Below are positions 1 through 7,610 of a stretch of DNA of 64,000 nt, in pieces. Numbering within the stretch: the stretch's first letter is position 1; every line of letters begins with the position of its first letter. The stretch covers positions 1 through 64,000 of the forward strand of contig NZ_JAGHZZ010000006.1 in NCBI RefSeq assembly GCF_017745095.1, in the 5' to 3' direction. The stretch is from Sporocytophaga sp. (GTDB lineage Bacteria; Bacteroidota; Bacteroidia; Cytophagales; Cytophagaceae). The position numbers were made by a program, and so were the translations under genes. The notes beneath the pieces were generated by a model. The model ran no database searches, was not told where the DNA came from, and saw only the letters and a list, made by a program, of their open reading frames with translations.

Positions 1-29
1 ACCTGTAAACCTATTTCAGGACGAGACAC

Positions 30-63
30 ACAAATGTAAGCAAGTTTATAACTTGCGGGTTAT
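30..63. repeat. REP-like hairpin, left flank of the RAYT gene
   Basis: A hairpin with arms GCAAGT/ACTTGC lies at 40-56. With its flanks (30-63) it matches the reverse complement of 706-739, so the transposase gene sits between two inverted copies. This is the usual layout of RAYT genes and their REP partners. The repeat is seen directly; its role as transposase substrate is inference. Confidence 0.6.
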
Positions 64-611
64 TATTCGATAAATTCGACTTCTATAAGTCCTTTCTTTC
101 CCGAATAATTGATTGCACTCGAATAAATATAATCCTCCGGACATCTAACAATACCGGCCTTAACAGGATTTTCATGGATATATGCCAACCGCTGATCCAT
201 CATGTCATTAGAGCTCAACTCTATTGTCCTGTTGTCTTGTTGCCAGAATTGATAATTTTTATTATTGCTGTTCTTTAAGCCCGCTGACTTAAAGAGCCAC
301 AGCATCCATTTCCTCCTGCTCTCCTTCGAATCATTAATAGCCTTTATCAGCTCTTTGGATGTATGCTTTTTAAAATCTCTTAGTATATCAGATAAGTTCT
401 TTCCTTTATCTGCTCTTACTATCATGTGGTAGTGATTTGTCATTAGAACCCAGGCATAAATAATAAGGCCTTTTTCTTTCTGACAATACTTTAAACTATC
501 GACAATAATATCTTTATAATGTTCGCGGGTAAAGACATCGACCCATTTTACTATTGCGGTCGTGATAAAATATAGTCCTTCCGGATCATTGATGGTGTAT
601 TTGGATGACAT
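63..611 (-). CDS. REP-associated tyrosine transposase (RAYT, Y1/IS200-like)
   Basis: A 182-aa single-domain HUH-type transposase. Residues 59-62 (NHYH) form the metal-binding His-hydrophobic-His motif. The segment around residues 144-153 (YIHENPVKAG) is the RAYT signature and carries the likely nucleophile Tyr144. Length and motif order fit RAYTs, which nick and join single-stranded DNA at REP hairpins and are usually single-copy, domesticated chromosomal genes. Inverted hairpins flank the gene at 30-63 and 706-739, supporting the RAYT call over an ordinary IS200 element. No accessory gene is present. The frame is intact, so it is probably functional. Confidence 0.9.
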   Translation of the reverse strand: MSSKYTINDPEGLYFITTAIVKWVDVFTREHYKDIIVDSLKYCQKEKGLIIYAWVLMTNHYHMIVRADKGKNLSDILRDFKKHTSKELIKAINDSKESRRKWMLWLFKSAGLKNSNNKNYQFWQQDNRTIELSSNDMMDQRLAYIHENPVKAGIVRCPEDYIYSSAINYSGKKGLIEVEFIE

Positions 612-705
612 AGCTGGTTATTTTATTATTCTTCAAATATAAAAATAGCTTCGATATTATCGGAGCTATTTTGAAAATTATCTTGAATTTAATTTATCTT
701 CCTTT

Positions 706-739
706 ATAACCGCAAGTCAATAGACTTGCTCTCATTTGT
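706..739. repeat. REP-like hairpin, right flank of the RAYT gene
   Basis: GCAAGTC-AATA-GACTTGC at 712-729 forms a hairpin. Positions 706-739 are an inverted copy of 30-63 with a few mismatches. A second, different small hairpin (GAAG...CTTC) follows at about 745-760, before the neighbouring gene ends at 770. Confidence 0.6.
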
Positions 740-769
740 GGGCAGAAGCCAAAAGACTTCAGCCACGGG

Positions 770-1414
770 CTAGTTGAGATTTGAGGAAGGACCTAAAACT
801 TCTTGCAAAAAAATATCACCGAAACCTCCTTCCCCATAACCTAAACCTTCTTTAAATGCTTCTTTAACTTCCTCGGTACAATTTAAAAAAATTTCTTTGG
901 TCACTTCGATTGAGTTGTTTATTGTATCAAAGTCATTAGTAGCATACGCTTTATATAAAGACACCTGAAATATAGATAATAGATAATTTAAACTGTTAAT
1001 TGGGTCTGTATGCAAGGAATTAAAGTCTTTAAGATTTGCCTTAAAAAGAATCTCCACCTTTGATGGTGTGATGACATTTTCAAATTCAATCATTTTTTCT
1101 TGTATAATAGAGGTAAAATATACTTTATTCTCTTTAATTAACTGATTATACAGGTTCTCATAATTTAATTCATCAAAAACATTAAACAAATAATTTGATA
1201 GATCCTCAACACTAATACTTGTAGACAAACTTAATTCATTTAAGAACTGGAGAAGTTCACCTTGAATTGACTTTATCTTTTTATCAAAATAATAAGTTAA
1301 AAAAACAACTTCCGGCTCAATGGGATTAAACATTTTATTCTCGTAATCTTCATAAAAAAATCTTTCCACATTGGGTATTTTATTAATCAAACAGTCATAT
1401 ATTTTCTTATTCAT
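770..1414 (-). CDS. hypothetical protein, 214 aa
   Basis: I do not recognise this protein. The first ATG is at 1414; the open frame extends six codons upstream only with a TTG start. The product is acidic, rich in Asn, Leu and Phe, and looks soluble and mostly helical, with no signal peptide, membrane segment or recognisable catalytic motif. It lies between REP-like palindromes (706-739 and 1504-1528) and ends almost inside the first. AT-rich codon use and orphan status suggest an accessory gene. It may be an immunity-like or other lineage-specific protein, but nothing in the sequence proves this. Confidence 0.6.
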   Translation of the reverse strand: MNKKIYDCLINKIPNVERFFYEDYENKMFNPIEPEVVFLTYYFDKKIKSIQGELLQFLNELSLSTSISVEDLSNYLFNVFDELNYENLYNQLIKENKVYFTSIIQEKMIEFENVITPSKVEILFKANLKDFNSLHTDPINSLNYLLSIFQVSLYKAYATNDFDTINNSIEVTKEIFLNCTEEVKEAFKEGLGYGEGGFGDIFLQEVLGPSSNLN

Positions 1415-1503
1415 AATCTTAATAAGTAACAAAAATCGATATTATTAATTTTCCAATATCTATTCGTTGTTGATATAAACTTCTTATTACTTGTCTCCCC
1501 TCT

Positions 1504-1528
1504 GGTTGAAGTCTTTCTGACTTCAACC
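1504..1528. repeat. REP-like perfect hairpin, copy A
   Basis: Perfect 10-bp arms GGTTGAAGTC/GACTTCAACC surround a 5-nt loop and are preceded by CCCCTCT. The same unit, differing only in the loop, recurs at 2381-2405. It belongs to an extragenic palindrome family distinct from the hairpins beside the RAYT. Confidence 0.65.
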
Positions 1529-1627
1529 CACACCCAATAACCATAGCCAAATGAAAAGTCACAGATCAACTAGTAAAGTTTTATTCATGATGCAATTTCG
1601 CAATTGGTTGATCGTTTTGCAGCTTAT

Positions 1628-2359
1628 ATGATAAGCTACTGGGTTTTTATTTTTATCCTTGTAAAACTATTTTTTTTTGAAACCTCGCAGCTTTTTGCGC
1701 AAAAAAAAGATATAGTTTCTTTAAACATTCAAACAACACCAGTAGGAATAGCACTATTTAAGACGCATTCTGATAATCGGCATTGGAAATCTGGAGGATT
1801 CGTATTTGGTTTAAGCGCTGCAATACATATGCAAAAGAGAGACTGCAGCTTCTCCTATCAAGCCGGAATAGGAACTAATTTAATAAATTTTAGTTTTGCA
1901 CTAAAAGAAAAAGAATATAAAACACGCTTTCACAATTACCCTAATCTCTTCATTTCTACTAAATATTTATTTAATAAAAGTAATAAATATATATTTTACT
2001 CTCAACTTTCATTTGGTTTACAACTTCCCACTAAAAAATTTAAAAGTGAAGATTACAAGGATGAATTTAAAGCGAATACTACTTATTCAAATAATAAAAT
2101 GGGGTTGTTTTTGTCCCCGGAGATAGGATGTAAGCTAAAAGGTAAAAACATTGCTAATGGAATAGAAGTAGGTTTAATTTATAGATTAGGTTTTAACCAG
2201 TTTGCTAAAAACACTTTAACAAAGGACAATATAACTCAGCTCTATTTTTATCAAGGTAATTTTTTAGGTTTTTCCTTCAGATATTTTTTTACTTTAAAAG
2301 TAAAGACTACCCAATATTCTCCATCATATTTTAGAAAGGCGAGATGTCCAAAACAATAG
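1628..2359 (+). CDS. putative secreted outer-membrane beta-barrel protein, 243 aa
   Basis: Unrecognised. The chosen ATG gives an N-terminal hydrophobic signal sequence ending near a FAQ cleavage site (about residue 25); the open frame extends upstream only via TTG at 1604. The mature part alternates short aromatic and hydrophobic stretches (such as GLSAAI, SFGLQL, FSFRYFF) in a pattern typical of small Bacteroidota outer-membrane barrels of the PorT or OmpW-like kind. A C-terminal basic extension follows the last strand. It lies alone between two copies of the same REP-like palindrome. Barrel topology is inferred from composition and strand spacing. Confidence 0.6.
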   Translation: MISYWVFIFILVKLFFFETSQLFAQKKDIVSLNIQTTPVGIALFKTHSDNRHWKSGGFVFGLSAAIHMQKRDCSFSYQAGIGTNLINFSFALKEKEYKTRFHNYPNLFISTKYLFNKSNKYIFYSQLSFGLQLPTKKFKSEDYKDEFKANTTYSNNKMGLFLSPEIGCKLKGKNIANGIEVGLIYRLGFNQFAKNTLTKDNITQLYFYQGNFLGFSFRYFFTLKVKTTQYSPSYFRKARCPKQ

Positions 2360-2380
2360 ATGAATTTGCAATTCCCCTCT

Positions 2381-2405
2381 GGTTGAAGTCTATCTGACTT
2401 CAACC
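2381..2405. repeat. REP-like perfect hairpin, copy B, overlapping a gene end
   Basis: It has the same 10-bp arms as 1504-1528 with loop TATCT. The stop codon of the minus-strand gene ending at 2390 lies inside this palindrome, so the repeat supplies the last few codons and the stop. Confidence 0.65.
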
Positions 2406-2977
2406 CACTGGGAAATCATGTCAAATATTCGTTTTCCAATATAATCATTCAACCGTTTAAAATTAGGATATCGATAATACTCATTCCAGTAGCTTATCAT
2501 TCGACTTTCTGTTTGTTGCCAATATCTTTCATTTTCCCTAATGAACTTCACATAGTTGTTGATTGTACGTTCATTTATGTGTTCATCTATATCATATAAA
2601 ATTTCTATTACATATTCTCCCAGAAGTTGAAATATAAAAGGAATAACAAAATATTCAGTATTGTCTTTAAGTTCCTTTAATTGCCTCTGCCTTACAAATC
2701 CATTGTGGTGTCTAAGGTAAATACAATTCAATATTTTTTTTTGTTGTTTAGTTAAATCATCAGATTTAAAGTCTGTTGGTTTGTCAAAATAAACTCGACT
2801 TGGAATTATCAAATGTTCTCCGTTAAGAATTACTTCTTGTTGAGCAGTTGGATGAATGTCAAAGTTTTTATCCGACAAATAATCAATTACAACTTTAACA
2901 TCAGATTTTATATCTTTCGGAAAAGCATTAAGTAACTTTCTTTTATTTATTTCAAATGAATCTTTAGGTAGTCTCAT
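2390..2977 (-). CDS. hypothetical protein, 195 aa
   Basis: I do not recognise a family with certainty. The product is soluble, rich in charged and aromatic residues, with no signal peptide or membrane segment. Its C-terminal half (about 75-190) looks helical. Its last residues and stop codon are encoded by a REP-like palindrome, so the original 3' end may have been replaced by repeat insertion. The gene stands alone between the barrel gene and the gene at 3074, all with AT-rich coding. Confidence 0.6.
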   Translation of the reverse strand: MRLPKDSFEINKRKLLNAFPKDIKSDVKVVIDYLSDKNFDIHPTAQQEVILNGEHLIIPSRVYFDKPTDFKSDDLTKQQKKILNCIYLRHHNGFVRQRQLKELKDNTEYFVIPFIFQLLGEYVIEILYDIDEHINERTINNYVKFIRENERYWQQTESRMISYWNEYYRYPNFKRLNDYIGKRIFDMISQWVEVR

Positions 2978-3073
2978 GAGCTTAAACTATGATATATTAT
3001 GCACAACTTATTTTATATACACATCGGAATTGTACATTCTCCATTTATAGGTACCAAAGGGAATTAGTTTCTT

Positions 3074-3460
3074 TCACTCTTTTATTTTTGTTTCAATAGT
3101 TACCAAAATATGATCAATGAGCTCAATAAAGACTCGTTTATTTAATAAATTATTCAACCTACTTGACGACACAATTGTCTTTGATGTATTTATCAATTCG
3201 GACTTTACATTTCTAAGATTAATAATTAATTCAGGTTTATCCAGATTACTAATCGATTTCTTTATATCCTCCTTCCAAAATGAAAAACCGTCAATTCCAC
3301 AACATTCTGCTACACATTGAGTTTCTAGGCCATCCCAAAAGTCAATAGTTGGTTTAAGAATATTATCTATTTCGATTATCTCATTATCGTTCTTTGAATC
3401 AAATCCAACCCATTTAATCCATTTATTTTCTCCTATGCTTATGCCTTTTGATGTAGTCAT
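3074..3460 (-). CDS. hypothetical protein with CxxxCCGxDG motif, 128 aa
   Basis: A small soluble protein. Its most striking feature is a cysteine cluster near residues 49-56 (CVAECCGIDG), after a segment ending DFWDGLE. This resembles an uncharacterised family (possibly DUF6331), but I am not sure of the number. The C-terminal half is predicted helical. No signal peptide is present. The neighbours are other orphans and an Xre regulator. The cysteines could bind metal or form a redox centre; that is inference. Confidence 0.6.
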   Translation of the reverse strand: MTTSKGISIGENKWIKWVGFDSKNDNEIIEIDNILKPTIDFWDGLETQCVAECCGIDGFSFWKEDIKKSISNLDKPELIINLRNVKSELINTSKTIVSSSRLNNLLNKRVFIELIDHILVTIETKIKE

Positions 3461-3588
3461 AATATTTGTTTGATTGGTACTATATGTTTTCTTTATTAAA
3501 AATTAAAATAAAAAAACTACAACGCACCCAAACTGCGCAATAAAAAATAACTTTAACTTTTTCTTAAAAAATTTTCTCTACCAAATAA

Positions 3589-3631
3589 AAAAGGTCGAAA
3601 AAACTACTAATCTTTAGTTTATCCGACCTTT
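3589..3631 (-). terminator. terminator of the Xre regulator gene
   Basis: Arms AAAGGTCG/CGACCTTT flank an inner stem AAACTA/TAGTTT. The structure sits just downstream of the stop of the minus-strand gene at 3651. Confidence 0.6.
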
Positions 3632-3650
3632 CTATAAAATATTAAATTTT

Positions 3651-4046
3651 CTATTTCTCCCCCTTCAACCTCTCAATCTCCTTCTTCTGCATCTCAACCA
3701 AATCTTCCAACAACTTAATCTTATCCTCATAAAGCTTTTGCATTTGTTCAGGCATGGAGAAATTGTAGACCGGATTATTATTAGTATTCACACCAGCGGG
3801 GTTCATACTGTTGTTCATGCTATTGATAAGATTAAAAATGGTCTTCTCATCGAACGCCAATATATCCTGCACAGTCACCTGAAGTACCTTCGCAATCTGC
3901 TCCAACCTCTCCGGACTCACCGACACCTCATCTGTCTCAATCTTGCTGTAGCTGGGCTGGCTGATGCCTAATACCTCTGCCATGTATTCCTGTTTCAGAC
4001 CTTTCAGTTCTCTTACTTTCTTTATTTTATTTCCTAACGTTAGCAT
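3651..4046 (-). CDS. Xre-family transcriptional regulator with C-terminal coiled coil
   Basis: A 131-aa cytoplasmic DNA-binding protein. Residues 5-65 form a canonical HTH_3 domain (KKVRELKGLKQEYMAE, then GISQPSYSKIE for the recognition helix). A linker rich in Asn and Met follows, and the last 30 residues are a heptad-like coiled coil (KIKLLEDLVEMQKKEIERLK), probably for dimerisation. This layout is common among solitary Bacteroidota Xre regulators. It is divergent from the response regulator at 4256 with about 200 bp between them. Its targets cannot be read from the sequence. Confidence 0.9.
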   Translation of the reverse strand: MLTLGNKIKKVRELKGLKQEYMAEVLGISQPSYSKIETDEVSVSPERLEQIAKVLQVTVQDILAFDEKTIFNLINSMNNSMNPAGVNTNNNPVYNFSMPEQMQKLYEDKIKLLEDLVEMQKKEIERLKGEK

Positions 4047-4255
4047 AACTCTTTAAAAATTAATCTGATACTTACATTATAAGATATTCTTTTGTTATGA
4101 ATATCTTATTCTTGTGATGAATAAAATACCACTTACTTTTGATCTTATATACAAAGCTAATAAAATCAGTCATATATGGAAATATCAGACTGTCTTCCAT
4201 AAATGACCTGATCGTTTGAAAAATCATTTTTAATACATCTAAAAACCAGCTAAAT

Positions 4256-4654
4256 ATGAAACACACAACCGGCGTGCTCTATGTCGATAGTGAGCAACAC
4301 AACCTAAATGCCTTCCGTGCTTATTTCCGGGAATTCAAGGAATATAATATTCACCTCTTCAAGACAGGCATCGATGCGGTCTTTGCCCTGCATACCGAAA
4401 AGATTGATATCATCATCGCAGACCAGATCAGGCCGGAGGTCACAGGGTTTGAGTTTGTGAGTGCTGCACGTTTTAAGGATTCTCCCCCACTTATTATTGT
4501 GCTTACTGTACACACAGATACACAGGTGCTGGATATGGCTTTGGAGCAGGGTACTCTATTTCGGTATTTCCCAAAGCCGGTTAACTTTCAGGAACTGCAC
4601 TTTGCATTGATAGATGCTAAATTAACATTGATTAACAGACCTAACTCCCACTAA
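4256..4654 (+). CDS. single-domain response regulator receiver protein
   Basis: A 132-aa CheY-like receiver domain with no output domain. The expected residues are visible: Asp11 of the acidic pocket (VLYVDSE), phosphoacceptor Asp56 (IIIADQ), Thr84 (VLTVHT) and Lys107 (FPKPVN). It would take a phosphoryl group from a histidine kinase and signal by protein contact. No kinase lies alongside; the only sensor-like protein in the window, at 20839, lacks a kinase domain. The gene is followed after 5 bp by a possible 46-aa ORF. Confidence 0.9.
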   Translation: MKHTTGVLYVDSEQHNLNAFRAYFREFKEYNIHLFKTGIDAVFALHTEKIDIIIADQIRPEVTGFEFVSAARFKDSPPLIIVLTVHTDTQVLDMALEQGTLFRYFPKPVNFQELHFALIDAKLTLINRPNSH

Positions 4655-4659
4655 CCGCT

Positions 4660-4800
4660 ATGAAGATCTTGCAATATGTTGTATTCCCTTTCCTCTTTAT
4701 CTATGATCTCGTTGTTGTAACCATTGAGTTTAAAAGGAAAAAATTGCCGCTAACACCGTTTGTGCTGTTTTCATTGGGAAGAAGGAAGTGGATGAAATAA
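4660..4800 (+). CDS. possible small membrane protein, 46 aa
   Basis: A short open frame starts 5 bp after the response regulator stop. The N-terminal 20 residues are strongly hydrophobic (VVFPFLFIYDLVVV) and the rest is basic, ending RRKWMK. Tight spacing and single-pass character support a translated micro-protein, but there is no homology evidence and chance is possible. Confidence 0.35.
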   Translation: MKILQYVVFPFLFIYDLVVVTIEFKRKKLPLTPFVLFSLGRRKWMK

Positions 4801-4912
4801 GCGGGAAGCCTAAAGCGGAAAGTTGAAAGCTTAAAGTAAAAAGTTGAAAGTAAATGAGAAAATGTCAATGAGAATTGAAACCGTGTTTCAGACATCTGAG
4901 ACGACTTTATAA
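4801..4912. repeat. dispersed repeat, copy 1 (upstream of the YihY gene)
   Basis: It contains GTTGAAAGCTTAAAG, TGTCAATGAGA, TTGAAACCGTG and TTCAGACATCTGAGACGAC in order. The same string of motifs recurs at 6331-6421 in the same orientation. A related purine-rich stretch is seen near 16741-16770. The 335-bp gene-free stretch 4801-5135 shows nothing else that I recognise. Confidence 0.55.
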
Positions 4913-5135
4913 GTTCGCAGGATTGGTTGCATTCTTCTTTTGTTAATTAGACTCTGATTGTGAATATTTTTAAAACCACATTTCGTTGTTTCAACTCCTT
5001 ATTACCGTACTATATCCGTAAAAATCTTTAATTAACCAGCACTTACCGCATCGTCCTTATGAGCACTTCAGGAGCTTTATTAAACTATATTTTTAAGCTT
5101 TCGGTTACCAATTTAGAAACAGGGAAAATGGCAAA

Positions 5136-6257
5136 ATGGATACAAGGAATAGAGGAACGATGGCGGATCGACCAAAGGAGATCCCCGCAAGAGGATGGAA
5201 AGATATATTTCTAAGGGTAAAGGAGGAATTTACTAACGATCATATCAGCATAGTATCAGCAGGAGTTGCGTTTTATTTCTTTCTAGCACTTTTCCCTTTG
5301 ATTAGTGCTATGGTTGCCATTTATGGACTTGTATTTGACGCTGCTCAGGTAGAACAACAATTGAGTCAGTTAGGTGCAGTAATGCCGCCACAAGCTCAGG
5401 ATATCATTGCACCACAATTACATAAGATAGTCAGTGCCCCTCAACAGGGTCTTGGTTTGGCATTGATTTTCAGTATTCTGCTTAGTTTGTGGTCTGCCAA
5501 TGCCGGAACCAAGGCGCTTTTTGATGGTATTAATATAGCTTACAACCAAAATGAAGAAAGAAATTTCTTTAAGTTAAATGGGATAACCCTTGCAGTTACA
5601 CTGGGGGGAATATTGGTAGGAATAATAGCAGTAGCATTGGTAATCGGTTTTCCGGCTATAATTGATAAACTTGGATTGCCTTCTACTATATCAGATATCA
5701 TTTCAATGGCGCGTTGGCCTTTGCTTTTTGCATTCATCGTTGTTTCATTATCTGTAATATATAAAATTGCACCTGACAGAAATAATCCTAAGTTCAAGTG
5801 GGTCAGTTGGGGTGCATGTATAGCTGCTGCCTTATGGATCGGAGCTTCTCTTCTGTTTAGCTTATACATCAATAACTTCGGTAATTATGATGCCACCTAT
5901 GGTGCTATAGCTGCTGTCATTATCCTGATGCTATGGTTTCAGATTACAAGCCTTTGTGTTCTTCTCGGTGCAGAAATAAATTCTGAAATGGAACACCAGA
6001 CAGCTAAAGATACCACTGTTGGTGAATCAGAGCCATTGGGACAACGAGGAGGATATCATGCCGATCGTGTAGCCGCCGGAACAGAAGAAGCTGATGAAAA
6101 GGATATTCCTGATGAGGAAAAAGTCCGAGACAGAACTGTAAAAACAAAAACCAAAAACAGAGATAGCGTTAAATTGGAAAGATGGCTTAAAAATAAAAAC
6201 AGAGATCTAAAGGCTAAGGATAGAAATATAAATCCTGGTGATGATGAGCTGCAATAA
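5136..6257 (+). CDS. YihY/BrkB-family inner-membrane protein
   Basis: A 373-aa member of the YihY/virulence factor BrkB family (UPF0761). Residues 20-280 hold about six membrane segments, starting with the family signature SAGVAFYFFLALFPLI and ending with the YGAIAAVIILMLWFQIT and LLGAEINSE region. The molecular function of the family is not settled; early ribonuclease BN assignments were withdrawn. After residue 285 comes a hydrophilic tail of about 90 residues, rich in Lys, Asp and Glu, longer than usual. Start could be ATG 5136 or 5160. The gene is monocistronic with its own terminator at 6292 and lies between direct copies of a dispersed repeat. Confidence 0.9.
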   Translation: MDTRNRGTMADRPKEIPARGWKDIFLRVKEEFTNDHISIVSAGVAFYFFLALFPLISAMVAIYGLVFDAAQVEQQLSQLGAVMPPQAQDIIAPQLHKIVSAPQQGLGLALIFSILLSLWSANAGTKALFDGINIAYNQNEERNFFKLNGITLAVTLGGILVGIIAVALVIGFPAIIDKLGLPSTISDIISMARWPLLFAFIVVSLSVIYKIAPDRNNPKFKWVSWGACIAAALWIGASLLFSLYINNFGNYDATYGAIAAVIILMLWFQITSLCVLLGAEINSEMEHQTAKDTTVGESEPLGQRGGYHADRVAAGTEEADEKDIPDEEKVRDRTVKTKTKNRDSVKLERWLKNKNRDLKAKDRNINPGDDELQ

Positions 6258-6291
6258 TAATCTGTCCTATTCAAGCATAGCAATAAATAAT

Positions 6292-6318
6292 AAAGACCCC
6301 TTGATTTATGGGGTCTTT
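6292..6318 (+). terminator. terminator of the YihY gene
   Basis: A nine-bp stem AAAGACCCC/GGGGTCTTT with an 8-9-nt loop lies 34 bp after the stop codon and is followed by TTAATTTT. Confidence 0.85.
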
Positions 6319-6330
6319 TAATTTTCAATA

Positions 6331-6421
6331 GTTGAAAGCTTAAAGCTTAAAGTAAGTGAGCAAAGGTCAATGAGATTTGAAATGCGGTTCAGACATTTGA
6401 CGCACTTCGTAAGTACGATTT
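6331..6421. repeat. dispersed repeat, copy 2 (downstream of the YihY gene)
   Basis: It is colinear with 4801-4912: GTTGAAAGCTTAAAG, GGTCAATGAGATTTGAAA and GGTTCAGACATTTGACG. It runs directly into the 21-bp tandem array, so the array may have grown from the end of this element. Confidence 0.55.
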
Positions 6422-6652
6422 CAGACTTCGGAACTACGACGACGGACTTCAGAGGTATGACTTAGAACCTCGGAACTACGACGGCGGACTTCGCAAGTAC
6501 GACGACGAACCTCGGAGCTACGATTTCGGACCTCAGAACTACGACGACGGACTTCGGAGGTCCGACTTCGAACCTCGGAACTACGACATCGGACTTCGGA
6601 AGTACGACGGCGGACCTCAGAGGTCCGATTGGGAACTTCGGAAGTAAGATGT
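6401..6652. repeat. 21-bp tandem repeat array, 12 copies
   Basis: Twelve contiguous units of exactly 21 bp have a consensus near CGGACTTCGGAAGTACGACGA. Individual units are self-complementary: unit 11 (6611-6631) contains CGGACCTC-A-GAGGTCCG. The array is GC-richer than its surroundings. It lies between two convergent genes, each with its own terminator, so it is not obviously transcribed. An open minus-strand frame through it arises from the 7-codon period and is not a gene. Confidence 0.85.
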
Positions 6653-6727
6653 CCACATTAATAATGTGCTATAGTCATCATAACAATCAATTATTTTAGC
6701 TTTGATCTATGATATACTGTAATAAAA

Positions 6728-6751
6728 AAGCCCATTCTTTCGAATGGGCTT
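6728..6751 (-). terminator. terminator of the 161-aa gene
   Basis: A stem AAGCCCATTC/GAATGGGCTT with a TTTC loop is followed, reading the minus strand, by a T-run. It lies just after the stop at 6757. Confidence 0.85.
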
Positions 6752-6756
6752 GTGAT

Positions 6757-7242
6757 TTACAAATCGGTAGTTGGTTTATCTTCTGGTTCTGCCGGTCTGC
6801 TTCTGCTTGCAAAATGTTTAGACAATTTTGAAACAGTATCCGTAAGATTGCTGTTTCCTCTGGAGGCCTGTTTAAGAAAGCCGTAACACTGATCAGTCAA
6901 TGTGATCGCTTCATTGCCAGCAGCCATCATGGTGTCGCTTATACCTTCTATAACGGGCTGAATGTGCATATTGATTTCCGCAAGATCAAGGTACAGTTTT
7001 GCTCTGTAATAATAATCTTCAGTGTCGATTACTCCAGGTATTGTTTTCGGATTTGCTTTCACAGCAATCAAAACATCATTAACGTAACCTTGTCTCTTTT
7101 CAGCGACCTTTCTAAGAGTCTTTCGTTCTTCATTAGACAGGTTGATTACAAAATCAAGTTCAGCTTTCAGTTCCTGAATTTTGCTGATGATACGTGCCAC
7201 TCTCTCGGCATCGAGCTTTGCGGATAATTTCTGATATCCCAT
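6757..7242 (-). CDS. hypothetical helical protein, 161 aa
   Basis: I do not recognise it. The N-terminal 55 residues (starting MGYQKLSAKLDAERVARI) are charged and heptad-like, suggesting a helical hairpin or coiled coil. A central part contains the short motif DYYYRAKLYLDLAE, and the Pro/Asp-rich tail is probably disordered. There is no signal peptide. A shorter paralogue of the N-terminal region is encoded 110 bp upstream on the same strand (7353-7511), and the leader sequences are duplicated too, so this is one unit of a local tandem gene duplication. Confidence 0.7.
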   Translation of the reverse strand: MGYQKLSAKLDAERVARIISKIQELKAELDFVINLSNEERKTLRKVAEKRQGYVNDVLIAVKANPKTIPGVIDTEDYYYRAKLYLDLAEINMHIQPVIEGISDTMMAAGNEAITLTDQCYGFLKQASRGNSNLTDTVSKLSKHFASRSRPAEPEDKPTTDL

Positions 7243-7282
7243 AGTAATTGAAATGTTTAAATTGATTGATAAATAAAATCTG

Positions 7283-7350
7283 TGCTTAAAAAATTAAGCT
7301 TTAAAAAAGATTAGGTTGTTGAAGTCGGATCTTCATTAGCTGGTGAATCT
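7283..7350. repeat. duplicated leader segment, copy 1
   Basis: A segment beginning GCTTAAAAAATTAAGC and ending TTCATTAGCTGGTGAATCT is repeated with divergence at 7547-7610. Each copy lies upstream of one of the paralogous minus-strand genes, marking the duplication unit. Confidence 0.55.
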
Positions 7351-7352
7351 CC

Positions 7353-7511
7353 CTAATTTAAATTACTAAGGCGCTGCTTAAGCCATTCTTTCTTCAACTC
7401 TTTATCAGAAAGGATTAATGAATCCATTTCTTCTTTGAGTCTTTTCAGTCTGACAAGCAATGCTGCCGCTTTTTCGGCATCAAATTTTGGTAATGGTTTT
7501 TGATCTTCCAT
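7353..7511 (-). CDS. short paralogue of the 161-aa protein, 52 aa
   Basis: ATG at 7511 gives a 52-aa product beginning MEDQKPLPKFDAEKAAAL and ending RLSNLN. It aligns with residues 1-50 of the 161-aa product (DAE, LK.L..E.D, then a basic stretch). The C-terminal two thirds are absent. It may be a truncated duplicate or a functional miniature. The start context TAGG-TTT is similar for both. Confidence 0.55.
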   Translation of the reverse strand: MEDQKPLPKFDAEKAAALLVRLKRLKEEMDSLILSDKELKKEWLKQRLSNLN

Positions 7512-7546
7512 AGGTTTAAAAGTTTAATTAATAAATGAATTAATAT

Positions 7547-7610
7547 GCTTGAAAAATTAAAGCCTAAAATTGATGAGCATGTTGCAGGAAGATATTCATT
7601 AGCTGGTGAA
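7547..7610. repeat. duplicated leader segment, copy 2
   Basis: A second copy of the 7283-7350 segment (GCTTGAAAAATTAAAGC ... TTCATTAGCTGGTGAAC), upstream of the 52-aa gene. The rest of 7611-7794 is AT-rich and shows nothing that I recognise. Confidence 0.5.

Noticed and set aside
4072-4266. 64-codon minus-strand frame upstream of the response regulator
   Set aside because: It lies in the AT-rich intergenic gap and overlaps the start of the clear receiver gene. No coding signal was seen.
6401-6652. CRISPR array
   Set aside because: Repeats are contiguous with no spacers of unique sequence and there are no cas genes.
6462-6656. Open minus-strand frame of 64 codons over the tandem array
   Set aside because: The frame exists because the repeat period is seven codons. 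It has no start context and its peptide is only the repeat.
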